A stretch of DNA of 64,000 nt from Basilea psittacipulmonis DSM 24701 (GCF_000743945.1 NZ_CP009238.1:186001-250000); one strand, 5' to 3'; positions 20,863-30,895 are shown, numbered from the stretch's first letter. Notes: a model not told the origin generated them from the letters alone. Program-made: numbers and translations.

Positions 20863-22434
20863 TCATTGCTTTTTGAGGTAATCAATCCAGTGTTGAGTAG
20901 AAATATCGTGTGGATGGTGTGTGTCAGGGTGGTGAATCTCATCCATAATATGGCTAGCTAATACTTTGCCAAACTCGACTCCCCATTGATCAAAAGGATT
21001 GATGCCCCAGATCACACTTTGTACAAAAACCTTGTGTTCATATAAAGCAAGTAATGCACCAAGTGTAAAAGGATTAAGCGTTTCCAGTAGAATAAGGTTG
21101 CTTGGACGACCGCCAGTATAGGTGCGGTGTTTGGCTAGATACTGTGCTTCTTCTTGAGGCATTCCTGCTTCTAAACATTCTTGGTAAGATTGCTCAAAAG
21201 ACTTTCCTTGCATTAAGGCTTCTCTTTGGGCAAGGCAATTGGCGAGTAATTGTTCGTGATGTTTGGGCCAGCGGTGATCGGCTTGTAAACACGCGATAAA
21301 GTCAACGGCCGCCCCATCAATACTTTGGTGTAACCATTGGTAGAATGTGTGTTGACCATCAGTGCCTGTCATTCCCCAAACAGTTGGACCCGTCGGAATC
21401 GTCACTTTTTGTCCATTGATGGCCGTTGATTTTCCTAATGATTCCATTTCAAGCTGTTGAATATAAGGAATGAGGTTGTTTAAACGAGCATCATATACAG
21501 ATAGATTTAAACTGCTGAATCCTAATAAACTTCGGTTGGCAATGCCTGCCATCGCCATTTGAATAGGAATATTCTCATCGATGTCAGCAGTAGCAAAATG
21601 TTGGTCCATTACGGCTGCACCATTTTGTATGCCTCCAATAATTTCATTGCCAACGGATAAAGCGGCTGAAATGCCTAAAGAAGACCAAATAGAAAAACGA
21701 CCGCCTACCCATTCCCAAAAGTGAAAAATATTACTGGGTGAAAGCCCCCATTGTTCAGCGGCTTGGGGATTGGCGGTGATGCCGATAATTTGGTTGTAAG
21801 GATTCTCAATACCCGCCTGTTTAAGCCATTCTAAAGCTCTTTGTGCATTTTCTAAGGTTTCACTTGTTTTAAATGATTTGGTGGCAATGACGATAAGCGT
21901 CTCGTGAGGATTTAAACCCGATAATGCCCCTTCAATCGAGTGTCCATCGATGTTTGAGGCAATACGAATGTCACGCCATTTTCCTGTATAACCAAAAGCA
22001 GAGGTTAATAGTCGCACGCCCCAGTCACTACCGCCAATGCCAATGTGTAGAATACTTCTCCATTTTCGTTCACTATCTGCTCTAAACACAAAGTCTATGG
22101 CTCGACTGCGTTCTTTAGCGATTTCAGTAGTGGGTGGCATGTGTTTGCGTAAAGCCGTGTGCCAAGCAGCACGTTTTTCGGTGATATTGGCCATTCCTCC
22201 ATTGAGTAGGATGTCGCGTTTTTGATCAAAATTTCTTGCTTTTAGTAATTCTTTAATTGCCTTGGAAATCGTGCTGTTATAACGTTGTCCAGTCATATCT
22301 ACATATAAACCGGCAGTTGAAAAGACACGAAGCTCAGATGAGGTAGGTCTAGCCTGAATAATCGCATCTGAATAGTGTTGCCACGCTGGTAAATCTTGTA
22401 ATAATGGTTCAGATAGAAATTCTGATGGTTTCAT
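20863..22434 (-). CDS. pgi: Glucose-6-phosphate isomerase
   Basis: Interconverts glucose-6-phosphate and fructose-6-phosphate. 523 residues, with the family motifs HIGIGGSDWGVRLL, VIATKSFKTSETLENA, FWEWVGGRFSIWSSLG and the C-terminal VQSVIWGINPFDQWGVEFGK. ATG 22434. Divergent from galU with only 50 bases between the starts, so the promoters overlap. With galU and gpmA here it supports a gluconeogenic supply of sugar phosphates for envelope sugars. Confidence 0.96.
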   Translation of the reverse strand: MKPSEFLSEPLLQDLPAWQHYSDAIIQARPTSSELRVFSTAGLYVDMTGQRYNSTISKAIKELLKARNFDQKRDILLNGGMANITEKRAAWHTALRKHMPPTTEIAKERSRAIDFVFRADSERKWRSILHIGIGGSDWGVRLLTSAFGYTGKWRDIRIASNIDGHSIEGALSGLNPHETLIVIATKSFKTSETLENAQRALEWLKQAGIENPYNQIIGITANPQAAEQWGLSPSNIFHFWEWVGGRFSIWSSLGISAALSVGNEIIGGIQNGAAVMDQHFATADIDENIPIQMAMAGIANRSLLGFSSLNLSVYDARLNNLIPYIQQLEMESLGKSTAINGQKVTIPTGPTVWGMTGTDGQHTFYQWLHQSIDGAAVDFIACLQADHRWPKHHEQLLANCLAQREALMQGKSFEQSYQECLEAGMPQEEAQYLAKHRTYTGGRPSNLILLETLNPFTLGALLALYEHKVFVQSVIWGINPFDQWGVEFGKVLASHIMDEIHHPDTHHPHDISTQHWIDYLKKQ

Positions 22435-22484
22435 AACATTAAAAATAGTAAAATTAGCATATTGTTTTAATTAGATATATTACT

Positions 22485-23324
22485 ATGAATCCAATCAGAA
22501 AAGCAGTTTTTCCAGTTGCTGGATTAGGAACGCGTTTCTTACCCGCGACAAAAGCCATGCCCAAAGAGATGCTCCCGATTGTGGATAAGCCACTCATCCA
22601 GTATGCTGTAGAAGAGGCGGTGAAAGCCGGTATTACGGATTTGATTTTTATTACAGGCCGAAATAAGCGTGCTATCGAAGATCACTTTGACAAAATTCCA
22701 GAGTTGGAAGCCGAGTTGGAAGCCAAAGGAAAACAAGCTTTGCTTGAGATGTTAAAAGATTTATTGCCATCTCATGTGAATTGTATTTATATTCGCCAGC
22801 CAGCCCCTTTGGGTTTGGGCCATGCCGTGTTATGTGCTGAACCCGTGGTGGGAAATGAGCCGTTTGCGGTATTGTTAGCCGATGATTTGATCGATTCATC
22901 CGTTAGCGTTACCCAACAGCTTATCCAAGCCGCTCATGAATTTAATGGCAGTGTGCTAGGTACACAAATCGTACCAAAAGAAGATATATCCAAATACGGC
23001 GTGGTAGCAGGTAAACGATTGAATGACCGTACTTTGCAGGTAACAGGTATTGTCGAAAAACCAGATGTTAAAGATGCCCCATCGGATATGGCCGTGGTTG
23101 GTCGTTATGTATTTGAATCCCGTATTTTTGAGCATCTTCGCCATGTAAAACAAGGTGTAGGCGGTGAGATACAGTTAACAGATGGGATTGCATCGTTAAT
23201 GAAAGAACGTGCCGTCTATGCTTATGCTTATGAGGGAACACGATATGACTGTGGTTCTAAATTTGGATTCCTAAAAGCGAATTTGGAATTAGGTCGTAAA
23301 TATCATGGATTTAATGACTTCTAA
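22485..23324 (+). CDS. galU: UTP-glucose-1-phosphate uridylyltransferase
   Basis: Makes UDP-glucose for surface glycans. 279 residues with the nucleotidyltransferase signature [36 protein letters not shown], split here as [19 protein letters not shown] and [13 protein letters not shown], and the later [11 protein letters not shown] and [10 protein letters not shown]. First gene of a five-gene run (galU-rmlB-tesB-corC-gtrA) with gaps of 0-10 bases. Confidence 0.95.
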   Translation: MNPIRKAVFPVAGLGTRFLPATKAMPKEMLPIVDKPLIQYAVEEAVKAGITDLIFITGRNKRAIEDHFDKIPELEAELEAKGKQALLEMLKDLLPSHVNCIYIRQPAPLGLGHAVLCAEPVVGNEPFAVLLADDLIDSSVSVTQQLIQAAHEFNGSVLGTQIVPKEDISKYGVVAGKRLNDRTLQVTGIVEKPDVKDAPSDMAVVGRYVFESRIFEHLRHVKQGVGGEIQLTDGIASLMKERAVYAYAYEGTRYDCGSKFGFLKANLELGRKYHGFNDF

Positions 23325-24269
23325 ATGAACATATTAGTCACAGGTGGTGCAGGGTTTATCGGAAGTCATTTTATAGCATCCTGCACAGATGATGACACGC
23401 TTGTCAATCTGGACATTTTAAATTATGCGGCCGATCCTGAATTTGCCAAACGTTCCAGCCACTTTGTTCATGCCGATATTGCTGATCAAAACACGGTGGC
23501 AAGGGTGTTGGCATCTTATGATATTGGTGCGGTGGTGCATTTTGCGGCCCAAACTCATGTGGACAGATCCTTAAAACAGCCAGATGACTTTCTTGAACAT
23601 AATACCGTCGGGACGGTGAGATTATTAGAGACCGTGCAAGCATATTGGGAACAAAAAGGTCGCCCAGATGCCTTTCGCTTTTTACATATCTCTACGGATG
23701 AAGTATATGGTGCGATTTTAGAGGGGCAGGCAGATGAGTTGGCCCCCATTTTTCCTAACAGTCCTTATGCCGCCAGCAAAGCAGCCGCTGAGCATTATGT
23801 ACGAGCTTGGCATCGTAGTTATGGACTACCCGTCATTATCTCAAGGTGTGCCAATAATTTTGGACCGCGTCAATATAAAGAAAAGTTAATCCCTTTGATG
23901 ATCGATCGTGCCTTGCAAGGACTGCCTTTGCCTATTTACGGTTCAGGCTTGCAAGTCAGAGATTGGTTGTACGTGGGTGATCACGTTGCCGCACTCAAGT
24001 TGTTGTTGGAAAAAGGACAGGTTGGGGAAATCTATAATATTAGTGCCCAAGATTATTGGCGTAATATTGATCTGGTGACTTATCTTTGTGAGTTATTAGA
24101 TCGGTATCGTCCGACCCGTTATGCTTATAAAGATTTAATTCATTATGTAGATGACCGTCCAGGCCATGATGTTCGTTACGCCATCACTGCTGATAAGATG
24201 AATGCATTGGGGTGGTGTCCGACAAAAACGCTGAAAACGGGGCTTGAAGAAATGATTAAAAATATATAA
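23325..24269 (+). CDS. rmlB: dTDP-glucose 4,6-dehydratase-like (RmlB)
   Basis: Short-chain dehydrogenase/reductase-fold enzyme of dTDP-sugar synthesis. 314 residues with NAD-binding GGAGFIGSHF, VHFAAQTHVDRS, ISTDEVYG and the catalytic YAASKAAAEHYVRAW (YxxxK). It begins at the base after the galU stop. At 314 residues it is slightly shorter than typical RmlB (~350). rmlC lies 2.8 kb downstream, but I see no rmlA or rmlD in the window, so the final sugar is uncertain. Confidence 0.88.
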   Translation: MNILVTGGAGFIGSHFIASCTDDDTLVNLDILNYAADPEFAKRSSHFVHADIADQNTVARVLASYDIGAVVHFAAQTHVDRSLKQPDDFLEHNTVGTVRLLETVQAYWEQKGRPDAFRFLHISTDEVYGAILEGQADELAPIFPNSPYAASKAAAEHYVRAWHRSYGLPVIISRCANNFGPRQYKEKLIPLMIDRALQGLPLPIYGSGLQVRDWLYVGDHVAALKLLLEKGQVGEIYNISAQDYWRNIDLVTYLCELLDRYRPTRYAYKDLIHYVDDRPGHDVRYAITADKMNALGWCPTKTLKTGLEEMIKNI

Positions 24270-24279
24270 GAGGGTGGTG

Positions 24280-25131
24280 ATGAAAGCATTACAAAACATT
24301 ATTGATTTAATGCAGCTCGAAAAGGACAATGACTCAGTTTTTATCGGAGCCACGCAAGATGTATTAGGAACGGGAAGAGTGTTTGGCGGACTGACGTTGG
24401 CACAGTCTTTGATGGCGATGTCTTTGACCTGTCCTGATCGTCATTTACATTCTTTGCACGCTTATTTTATGCGACCTGGCGATACGCAAACATCCACGTA
24501 TTATCAAGTGGAGAACTTACGTGATGGAGCTGGTTTTAGTACACGTTCCGTTTTAGCGTGCCAACACGATCGTCCTATTTTCACTATGCAAGGATCGTTT
24601 CAAAAGCTTGAAACAGGCGTAGAACACCAAGATTTCATGCCTAATGTTCCAAGACCTGAACAGCTGGTGTCTTTGGAGGTGATCAAAAGAACGATGCTAG
24701 ATAGAATGCCTGAACAGGTGGCTTTACGATGGCAAAAAGAACAGCCTTTTGATATCAGGCCCGTGGAGCATTTTAAAGAAGAGATTGCTTATCATCAGGC
24801 AAAAAGACATATTTGGTTTAAAGCGAATGGACAGATCCCCAACCACCAAGCCTTACATCAGGCTTTATTGCTTTATGTGTCGGATTTTTATTTATTGCTC
24901 ACGGCTTTATTACCTCATGGCTTAAATGCTTTAAACCCTGATTTAAGAGTCGCTAGTTTGGACCATGCGATGTGGTTTCATCGCGAAGTGAATATGAATG
25001 ATTGGGTGTTGTATTGTATGGATAGCCCTAATGCGGCGGGAGCTAGAGGGTTTAGTCGCGGACAGTTTTATAATATAGAGGGACATTTGATTGCATCAAC
25101 CGCTCAAGAAGGTTTAATTAGGCACTTATAG
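24280..25131 (+). CDS. tesB: Acyl-CoA thioesterase II
   Basis: Double hot-dog thioesterase that hydrolyses medium- and long-chain acyl-CoA. 283 residues with RVFGGLTLAQSLMAM, LHSLHAYFMRPGDT, GFSTRSVLACQHDRPIFTMQGSFQ and the C-terminal SLDHAMWFHREVNMNDWVLY. ATG 24280 follows AAGAGGG; two GTG codons just before it are less likely. Its place inside an envelope-sugar run is not a known functional link. Confidence 0.93.
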   Translation: MKALQNIIDLMQLEKDNDSVFIGATQDVLGTGRVFGGLTLAQSLMAMSLTCPDRHLHSLHAYFMRPGDTQTSTYYQVENLRDGAGFSTRSVLACQHDRPIFTMQGSFQKLETGVEHQDFMPNVPRPEQLVSLEVIKRTMLDRMPEQVALRWQKEQPFDIRPVEHFKEEIAYHQAKRHIWFKANGQIPNHQALHQALLLYVSDFYLLLTALLPHGLNALNPDLRVASLDHAMWFHREVNMNDWVLYCMDSPNAAGARGFSRGQFYNIEGHLIASTAQEGLIRHL

Positions 25132-25134
25132 TAT

Positions 25135-26421
25135 ATGGATATCTTGATAATTATTGGCTTGATTTTGTTAAATGGTTTGTTTGCGATGAGTGAAATCGCG
25201 GTGGTTTCCTCACGTCGGGTTCGTTTGCAGAATGAGATTGATAAGGGAAGTAAACGTGCTAAAGATGCTTTACAGCTGACGGAAGACCCGAGTCGTTTTT
25301 TATCAGTCGTGCAGGTGGGCATTACCTTAATCGGTATTTTCAATGGTGCAATGGGTGAAGCCTCCTTAGTCACCAAATTAAAACCCATGTTACAAGATTT
25401 GCCTGTTATTGGTGTATATGCTGATCAGTTTGCGACGGCTTTAGTGGTGATTGGTATTACTTTTGGGTCTTTGATTTTTGGTGAATTGGTACCTAAACGA
25501 ATTGCGATGCGATACCCCGAAGCCGTGGCGTATTGGATGGCCAAACCCATGATTATTTTGGCAACGATTAGTTATCCGTTTGTGTGGATTCTGTCTAAAA
25601 CCACTGACTTTATTTTGAAGATCTTAGGGTTTGGCAAAGAAGAAGGACAGGAATTAACGGAAGAAGATATTAGTGGGATTCTTAAACAAGGGGCTACTGA
25701 AGGGGTTTTTGAAAAAACAGAACATGAGATTATGGCAAGAGCCTCTCAATTAGACGATGTGGCGATACAGTCTATTATGACCCCAAGAAATGAAGTGCAT
25801 TATATTGATTTATCACATACGTTGGATGAGTCTTTGGAACGTATTGCAGAAAGTCCATATTCACGTTTTCCTGTTTGTGAGAATGGCTTAGATACGGTGT
25901 TAGGTGTGGTGGATGCAGGCTCTTTGTTTGAACAAATGATTCGTGGCCAAAAAGTAGATATTCGCTCGTCTATGAAAGAAGTGGTCTTTGTCCCTGAAGT
26001 CATTAGTGTGATGGATTTGTTGGAGACTCTTCAGAAAAACCGTGCTGAGATGGCGGTGGTGTTGAATGAATTCGGCGAAGTAGAGGGTGTCGTCACGTTA
26101 CGAGATATTTTAAAAGTGTTGGTTGGCCATAAGTTACTGAGTAATGAAAACGAAAAAGAAGATGCAATACAAGTGGCTACAGGTGGCTGGATTCTTGATG
26201 GTTCGGTCACTTTAGATCAGTTCCGTGAGATTTTTCAAACGGATGTAGAATTTCCAGATGAGAATGAAGAAAGCTATCATACGATTGCGGGCTTTGTTAT
26301 GGATAATTTGGGACATATTCCCAAACCTGGTGAAAGCTTTGAGTGGAATGGTTACCAGTTTGAAGTCGTTTTAATGAATCGTTTAAGAATAGAAAGAATT
26401 TTTGTCAAAGCGATCGCTTAA
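25135..26421 (+). CDS. CNNM/CorC (HlyC-type) family transporter
   Basis: Membrane protein of 428 residues with, in order, an N-terminal DUF21/CNNM membrane domain (LIIIGLILLNGLFAMSEIAVV, TFGSLIFGELVPKRIAM), a CBS pair (SIMTPRNEVHYIDLS..., VVLNEFGEVEGVVTLRDILKVLVG) and a C-terminal CorC_HlyC domain (YHTIAGFVMDNLGHIPKPGE). Relatives move or regulate Mg2+ and other divalent cations; the specific substrate cannot be read from sequence. Confidence 0.9.
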   Translation: MDILIIIGLILLNGLFAMSEIAVVSSRRVRLQNEIDKGSKRAKDALQLTEDPSRFLSVVQVGITLIGIFNGAMGEASLVTKLKPMLQDLPVIGVYADQFATALVVIGITFGSLIFGELVPKRIAMRYPEAVAYWMAKPMIILATISYPFVWILSKTTDFILKILGFGKEEGQELTEEDISGILKQGATEGVFEKTEHEIMARASQLDDVAIQSIMTPRNEVHYIDLSHTLDESLERIAESPYSRFPVCENGLDTVLGVVDAGSLFEQMIRGQKVDIRSSMKEVVFVPEVISVMDLLETLQKNRAEMAVVLNEFGEVEGVVTLRDILKVLVGHKLLSNENEKEDAIQVATGGWILDGSVTLDQFREIFQTDVEFPDENEESYHTIAGFVMDNLGHIPKPGESFEWNGYQFEVVLMNRLRIERIFVKAIA

Positions 26422-26424
26422 ATA

Positions 26425-26781
26425 ATGAGTCATTTTTTTAAACGTTATTTTTGTATCGGCATACTTAACACCTTGATTCATTGGTCCGTAGCAGGTGCGA
26501 TTTATTATTGTATGAATGGTTCTCAGGCAATGAGTAATTTACTGGGGTTTGCGGTGGCAACGACGTTTAGTTTTTTTGCGAATGCCTCGTGGAATTTTAA
26601 AATGTCACCTACTTTTAAGCGTTATATTTTATTTACCTTGTTTATGGGATGTTTGGCTTATAGTCAAGGTGCTGTGAATCATTATTTTGGCTTACCTTTG
26701 ATCGTCAGCTTATTTGTATTCTCCCTCAGTAGTTTAGTGTTGGGTTTTTTATACGCACGGTTTATTGTTTTTAAAAGTTAA
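26425..26781 (+). CDS. GtrA-family flippase-like membrane protein
   Basis: 118 residues with four hydrophobic segments and the family pattern of a small membrane protein (FCIGILNTLIHWSVAGAIYY, FAVATTFSFFANASWNFK). GtrA proteins are thought to flip or present lipid-linked sugars, which fits galU and rmlB upstream. It is the last gene of the run; the C-terminus ends in FIVFKS. Assignment is by length, topology and the F(A)xxxxWxFk motif. Confidence 0.82.
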   Translation: MSHFFKRYFCIGILNTLIHWSVAGAIYYCMNGSQAMSNLLGFAVATTFSFFANASWNFKMSPTFKRYILFTLFMGCLAYSQGAVNHYFGLPLIVSLFVFSLSSLVLGFLYARFIVFKS

Positions 26782-26788
26782 CACACGG

Positions 26789-26972
26789 GTTAAATATAGC
26801 AAACAAGAGGTTGTGTAACGTTAAGGCGTTGATGGGCTGTTTGACGGGTGATTGGGTAATGGTCAGTCTGTGTTGGGTGGCGAATTGTTAAATATAGCAA
26901 ACAAGAGGCTGTTCAATGTTAAGGTGTTGATGGCTTGTTTGACTGGTGATTGGGTAATGGTCAACGGTATCA
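26789..26972 (+). repeat. Two-copy 98-bp direct repeat (array R4)
   Basis: The word TTAAATATAGCAAACAAGAGG recurs with start positions 26790 and 26888, exactly 98 bases apart, and most of the unit (GTTAAGG.GTTGATGG, TGTTTGAC.GGTGATTGGG, TAATGGTCA) is shared with scattered substitutions. It lies between gtrA and rmlC. Confidence 0.88.
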
Positions 26973-27050
26973 AAATAGATGTAAAGTTGGTGGTCTTCAA
27001 AATAATCTAATGGCTTTAGGATAAGAAAATAAGCGGTTTTGGTGGGTGGT

Positions 27051-27602
27051 ATGGATAAGAAAGTAACAATTTTTCCAGAAGTGTTTTTGATTAAACCCAT
27101 GCGTTATCATGATCAAAGAGGGTATTTTCAAGAGTCCTATCAAGAAGAAAATTTTCACGCTTTGGGTATTACACATCATTGGGTACAAGATAATCTTGTG
27201 TCATCGAAACATGCAGTATTGCGTGGATTGCACGCTCAAAAACGACATCCTCAAGCCAAATTGGTACAGGTTTTACAAGGAGAAATTTACGATGTGGTGG
27301 TGGATATTCGCTTGGATTCGCCTACACTCGGTCAATACTTTTCGGTGTATTTAGATGCTGAACAAGGGTGGCAGCTTTATATTCCAGAGGGGTTTGCACA
27401 TGGTTATTTGGTGGTGTCGGAAACCGCTTTGGTAATGTACAAAACCAATCGTTATTACGATCCCAGTAGTGAAGTGTGTTTGGCTTGGAATGATCGGGAT
27501 TTAAATATCAGCTGGCCGTTAGATAGCTTGAAAACCGCCCCTGTCCTATCTCAGAAAGATCAGAGCGCGATTACTTATCAGACATTATTAAACACTTACT
27601 AA
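27051..27602 (+). CDS. rmlC: dTDP-4-dehydrorhamnose 3,5-epimerase
   Basis: Cupin-fold epimerase of dTDP-L-rhamnose synthesis. 183 residues with RGYFQESYQEENFHALGI, HAVLRGLHAQKRHPQAKLVQVLQGEIYDVVVDIR and YIPEGFAHGYLVVSE, the RmlC landmarks. I start at ATG 27051, behind GGTGGGTGG; a GTG at 27039 is possible. It stands 270 bases after gtrA with a repeat between, so may have its own promoter. Confidence 0.92.
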   Translation: MDKKVTIFPEVFLIKPMRYHDQRGYFQESYQEENFHALGITHHWVQDNLVSSKHAVLRGLHAQKRHPQAKLVQVLQGEIYDVVVDIRLDSPTLGQYFSVYLDAEQGWQLYIPEGFAHGYLVVSETALVMYKTNRYYDPSSEVCLAWNDRDLNISWPLDSLKTAPVLSQKDQSAITYQTLLNTY

Positions 27603-27716
27603 TTAGTAAATAAGCCCGACTCGAGTGTAGAACTAGAATGACATGCCGTCATCACTAAGGCTGTGTCCACGTTTTAGCTATTTCGTCTCACGATAAAATT
27701 TATCGCTTGTATCGAT

Positions 27717-28508
27717 TTAATCTTTTTGGAGAATGAGTTTGTCTGATTTAAAAATGGCCTGTGGTGTAAAAAAGCGTCTGTAAACGAGTACCACGGCCAA
27801 TATGCTCCCCATGCTGGCAGCGGCACACATTAAAAATAAAATAACGATTTGATAACGAACGGCTTGTTCAGGATCGCCTCCTGCAAGGATTTGCCCTGTC
27901 ATCATCCCAGGTAAACTCACAATACCGACAACACTCATATTATTAATAGAAGGGAGCATTCCTGCGGTAACCGCTTGTTTGGCACATTGACGAAACGCTT
28001 CCCAAGGCGTAGCTCCCATGGCTAATAACATTTCAATTTGAGGTTTATCTTGAGCCAATAGTTGGGTGATGCGATGAAATGTGAGTGAAACAGCATTTAA
28101 ACTATTACCTAATATCATACCTATGATAGGGATGATGTATTGAGGTGAGTACCATGGATGGATATGAAGAACGATATAAAGCCCGATAATCGCCACTATC
28201 CAAGCGGTTATCCATACGCTGATTAATGAATCGATCTTTTGACCGCGATAAGTGTATTGGCTTCGAGCAGCGGCTGATAAACCCGCTATCATGGTCATGA
28301 TCAAAATGATGATAACGACCCACAAAGGATGATCAGTGGAAAAAATATATTTCAGAATAAATCCAATGGCACTTAACTGAACGATGGTACGGATGGCCGC
28401 AATCAATGTTTTTTTGGCTAAGCCAAGCTTCATCATAAAAGAGATGAAAATGCTGATACACACCAAACTAGACGCAATGCTTAAATCAATCCAATTAATG
28501 TTGTACAT
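27717..28508 (-). CDS. fetB: Iron-export ABC transporter permease FetB
   Basis: 263-residue membrane protein with about seven hydrophobic segments and the UPF0014 signatures ILGNSLNAVSLTFHRITQLL, EMLLAMGATPWEAFRQCAK and VVGIVSLPGMMTGQILAGGDP. In E. coli FetAB (YbbLM) exports iron and helps against peroxide stress. Start overlaps the end of fetA by 14 bases, so the pair is translationally coupled. Confidence 0.9.
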   Translation of the reverse strand: MYNINWIDLSIASSLVCISIFISFMMKLGLAKKTLIAAIRTIVQLSAIGFILKYIFSTDHPLWVVIIILIMTMIAGLSAAARSQYTYRGQKIDSLISVWITAWIVAIIGLYIVLHIHPWYSPQYIIPIIGMILGNSLNAVSLTFHRITQLLAQDKPQIEMLLAMGATPWEAFRQCAKQAVTAGMLPSINNMSVVGIVSLPGMMTGQILAGGDPEQAVRYQIVILFLMCAAASMGSILAVVLVYRRFFTPQAIFKSDKLILQKD

Positions 28509-29175
28509 GATAAGGCTCGGTATTTAGATGTCCGTGATCCATGGTCCAGATATGTTCAGACATTCTATCCAACTGTTCAGGTAGATGTGAAACCATGATA
28601 TAAGAACGATCGTTGCTTTGTTCAAACCAATGAGAGATTAAATGTTCCGCATGATCGGTAGAAGCAGGGTCCAGTGCAGCGGTAGGTTCATCGAGTAATA
28701 GCACCTGTGGGTTTAACTGTAATATTCTCATCAGGCAGACTAATTGGGCTTCTCCACCTGATAGAGTATGACTATCTTTTTCCAAAAAATTTAAAGGTCG
28801 GTCAATTTCTGTTAACATCCTTTCCCAGTTTTCTTTGTTCAATACTCGACGGCGATAGATGTTTAAACGCCAAGGCAAGGAAAGGTTGTCGGCGACCGTT
28901 CCTGGCACGAGAACAGCCTGTTGTCGAATATAAGCAATCTGTGTACGATATTTCAAAATATCGTCGGGAGACTGCTGTAAAACAGGCTTTTGTTTCCAGA
29001 AAATATCACCTTTAGAAGGCTCGTTTAATAGTGCTAACGTTCTCAGAAAAACACTTTTACCACTGCCAGAGTTACCTTGTAATCCTATCTTAGTGTGAGG
29101 AAATAAGCGGATATCGGTGGGTGATAGCAGATCCCCAAAACTTAAATCTCTCGTGAATAAAATAGGTTCATCCAT
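28495..29175 (-). CDS. fetA: Iron-export ABC transporter ATPase FetA
   Basis: 226-residue ABC ATPase with Walker A GLQGNSGSGKSVFLRTL, signature LSGGEAQ, Walker B QVLLLDEPTAALD and the switch-loop His (YIMVSHLPEQ). Partner is fetB, with which it overlaps. Divergence is absent: def lies upstream on the same strand with a 25-base gap, so def-fetA-fetB may be one transcript. Confidence 0.9.
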   Translation of the reverse strand: MDEPILFTRDLSFGDLLSPTDIRLFPHTKIGLQGNSGSGKSVFLRTLALLNEPSKGDIFWKQKPVLQQSPDDILKYRTQIAYIRQQAVLVPGTVADNLSLPWRLNIYRRRVLNKENWERMLTEIDRPLNFLEKDSHTLSGGEAQLVCLMRILQLNPQVLLLDEPTAALDPASTDHAEHLISHWFEQSNDRSYIMVSHLPEQLDRMSEHIWTMDHGHLNTEPYHVQH

Positions 29176-29200
29176 AAGGTTACTCTTTAGATGACAGAAA

Positions 29201-29701
29201 TTAGGCGTTTTTCTTTTGTTTTTTAATTTTTGTTTTAATGCGACTTAATTTTAAAGGCGATAAACGTTCGACAAATACTTTGCCATTTAAATGGTCAAGC
29301 TCGTGTTGAACGCAAACAGCCAAAAGTCCATCTGCATCAAATTCAAATGCTTCGCCTTGTTCATCAAAAGCTTTGACTTTAATCTGTGCGGAACGTTCGA
29401 CTTTTTCATAAATGCCTGGAACAGACAAACAGCCTTCTTCCCAAGGAATTTTCTCCTCGCTCATCCAAGTGATTTCTGGATTAATCAATACGAGTAGATC
29501 ATTAGCTTCTTCGGAAACATCGATAACGACGATGCGTTCGTGTATATCGACTTGGGTAGCCGCCAAACCTACGCCAGGAGCATCGTACATGGTCTCAGCC
29601 ATATTTTTTATAATCTCTCTGACACGATCATCGATCTCTTTAACCGGTGCCGCTACTTTATGAAGTCTTTCGTCAGGGTAGGTCAAAATGGGTAATAACA
29701 T
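29201..29701 (-). CDS. def: Peptide deformylase
   Basis: Metal-dependent removal of the formyl group from new proteins. 166 residues with all three motifs: [15 protein letters not shown] and the metal-binding HELDH, followed by a basic tail [11 protein letters not shown]. Divergent from dprA with 78 bases between starts. In many proteobacteria def, fmt and dprA are neighbours, as here (fmt 1.4 kb away). Confidence 0.96.
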   Translation of the reverse strand: MLLPILTYPDERLHKVAAPVKEIDDRVREIIKNMAETMYDAPGVGLAATQVDIHERIVVIDVSEEANDLLVLINPEITWMSEEKIPWEEGCLSVPGIYEKVERSAQIKVKAFDEQGEAFEFDADGLLAVCVQHELDHLNGKVFVERLSPLKLSRIKTKIKKQKKNA

Positions 29702-29779
29702 ATTTCAAATTATCTTTAAATGATGTTTAATTATACTCCTGAGGCATATAATTCACAAATACTTAAAGGAGTCAACGTC

Positions 29780-30895
29780 ATGAACATCACAGCGATCACG
29801 GAAAAAGAATTACGAACCTGTTTGAGATTGACTTTAAATCATGAGATTAAACCTAGTTTTTGCAGAATATTGTTGGCTCATTTTGGTTTTGATGTGTTTG
29901 AACAAACAGCCTCTCAGATCGCGTTGCTATCGAGTATGGAGCAGGCTGAAATAGTTTTGAAGCCTTTGACTCAAGAACAAGATGCATTACTTGAAAAAAC
30001 CATGGAATGGGCCAGTAAGGATCAAAACTTCATCCTCACCTTAGCCGATCCTTTATACCCTAAAAAATTACTTGAAATTAGCGATCCACCGATATTGCTG
30101 TACGCTCATGGACATATTGATACCTTGAAAAGACGCATGTTAGCCATGGTAGGTTCTCGGAATGCAACGTTTTATGGCTTATCTAATGCTGAACAATTTG
30201 CTAAAAACTTGGCCCCTCATTTTTGTATAGTGAGTGGATTAGCTCGTGGTATCGATGCTTCAGCTCATCAAGGTGCCTTGGCAGCAGGCTGTCCTCAAGC
30301 CACGATTGCGGTGATGGCTACAGGTATGAATTATATTTATCCGTCTGAGAATAAGGATCTGGCTCATCGTGTTGCAGAACAGGGTTTGATTGTGAGTGAA
30401 TATGCACTCGATACCCGTGCCAAAAATTATCATTTTCCTCGTCGAAACCGCATTATTGCTGGTTTATCCGATGGCACTTTGGTCATTGAAGCTAACGAAA
30501 AAAGTGGATCCTTAATTACGGCACAATTATCGCTAGATATGGGAAGAGAGGTGTTTGCCATCCCCGGATCGATTCATTCGCCCGAATCAAAAGGTTGTCA
30601 TGCTTTGATTAAGAACGGTGCGAAACTAGTGGAATCTAGTGATGATGTTTTGCAAGAATTTGATTTGAATGGTTTGTTAATGCAAGAGGAGATGACGTTG
30701 AATGTTCAGCCCGCTTTAACGAATCAAGAAGAAAAGTTTTTAAGAAAAATGGGGTTTGAAGCATTAAGTTTGGAAGAGTTGATTTATCACACAGGTATTG
30801 ATTTGGCAGGCTTAAATGCAAGATTATTCCGTTTGGAGCAGTTGGGATGCGTTAAACGATTGCCAGATGGACGTTATATTCAGTTGTCTCGATAG
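29780..30895 (+). CDS. dprA: DNA-processing protein DprA
   Basis: Loads RecA on incoming single-stranded DNA during natural transformation. 371 residues with an N-terminal helical part, the Rossmann-like core (AMVGSRNATFYGLSNAEQF, SGLARGIDASAHQGAL, PRRNRIIAGLSDGTLVIEA) and a C-terminal winged helix that senses (EALSLEELIYHTGID). ATG 29780 has AAAGGAG 8 bases upstream; the in-frame ATG at 29720 lacks this. With comF at 39.3 kb it indicates competence genes are retained. Confidence 0.93.
   Translation: MNITAITEKELRTCLRLTLNHEIKPSFCRILLAHFGFDVFEQTASQIALLSSMEQAEIVLKPLTQEQDALLEKTMEWASKDQNFILTLADPLYPKKLLEISDPPILLYAHGHIDTLKRRMLAMVGSRNATFYGLSNAEQFAKNLAPHFCIVSGLARGIDASAHQGALAAGCPQATIAVMATGMNYIYPSENKDLAHRVAEQGLIVSEYALDTRAKNYHFPRRNRIIAGLSDGTLVIEANEKSGSLITAQLSLDMGREVFAIPGSIHSPESKGCHALIKNGAKLVESSDDVLQEFDLNGLLMQEEMTLNVQPALTNQEEKFLRKMGFEALSLEELIYHTGIDLAGLNARLFRLEQLGCVKRLPDGRYIQLSR

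Noticed and set aside
26888..27100. 70-codon minus-strand frame over the R4 repeat and rmlC start
   Set aside because: It overlaps the rmlC coding start and has no family resemblance.
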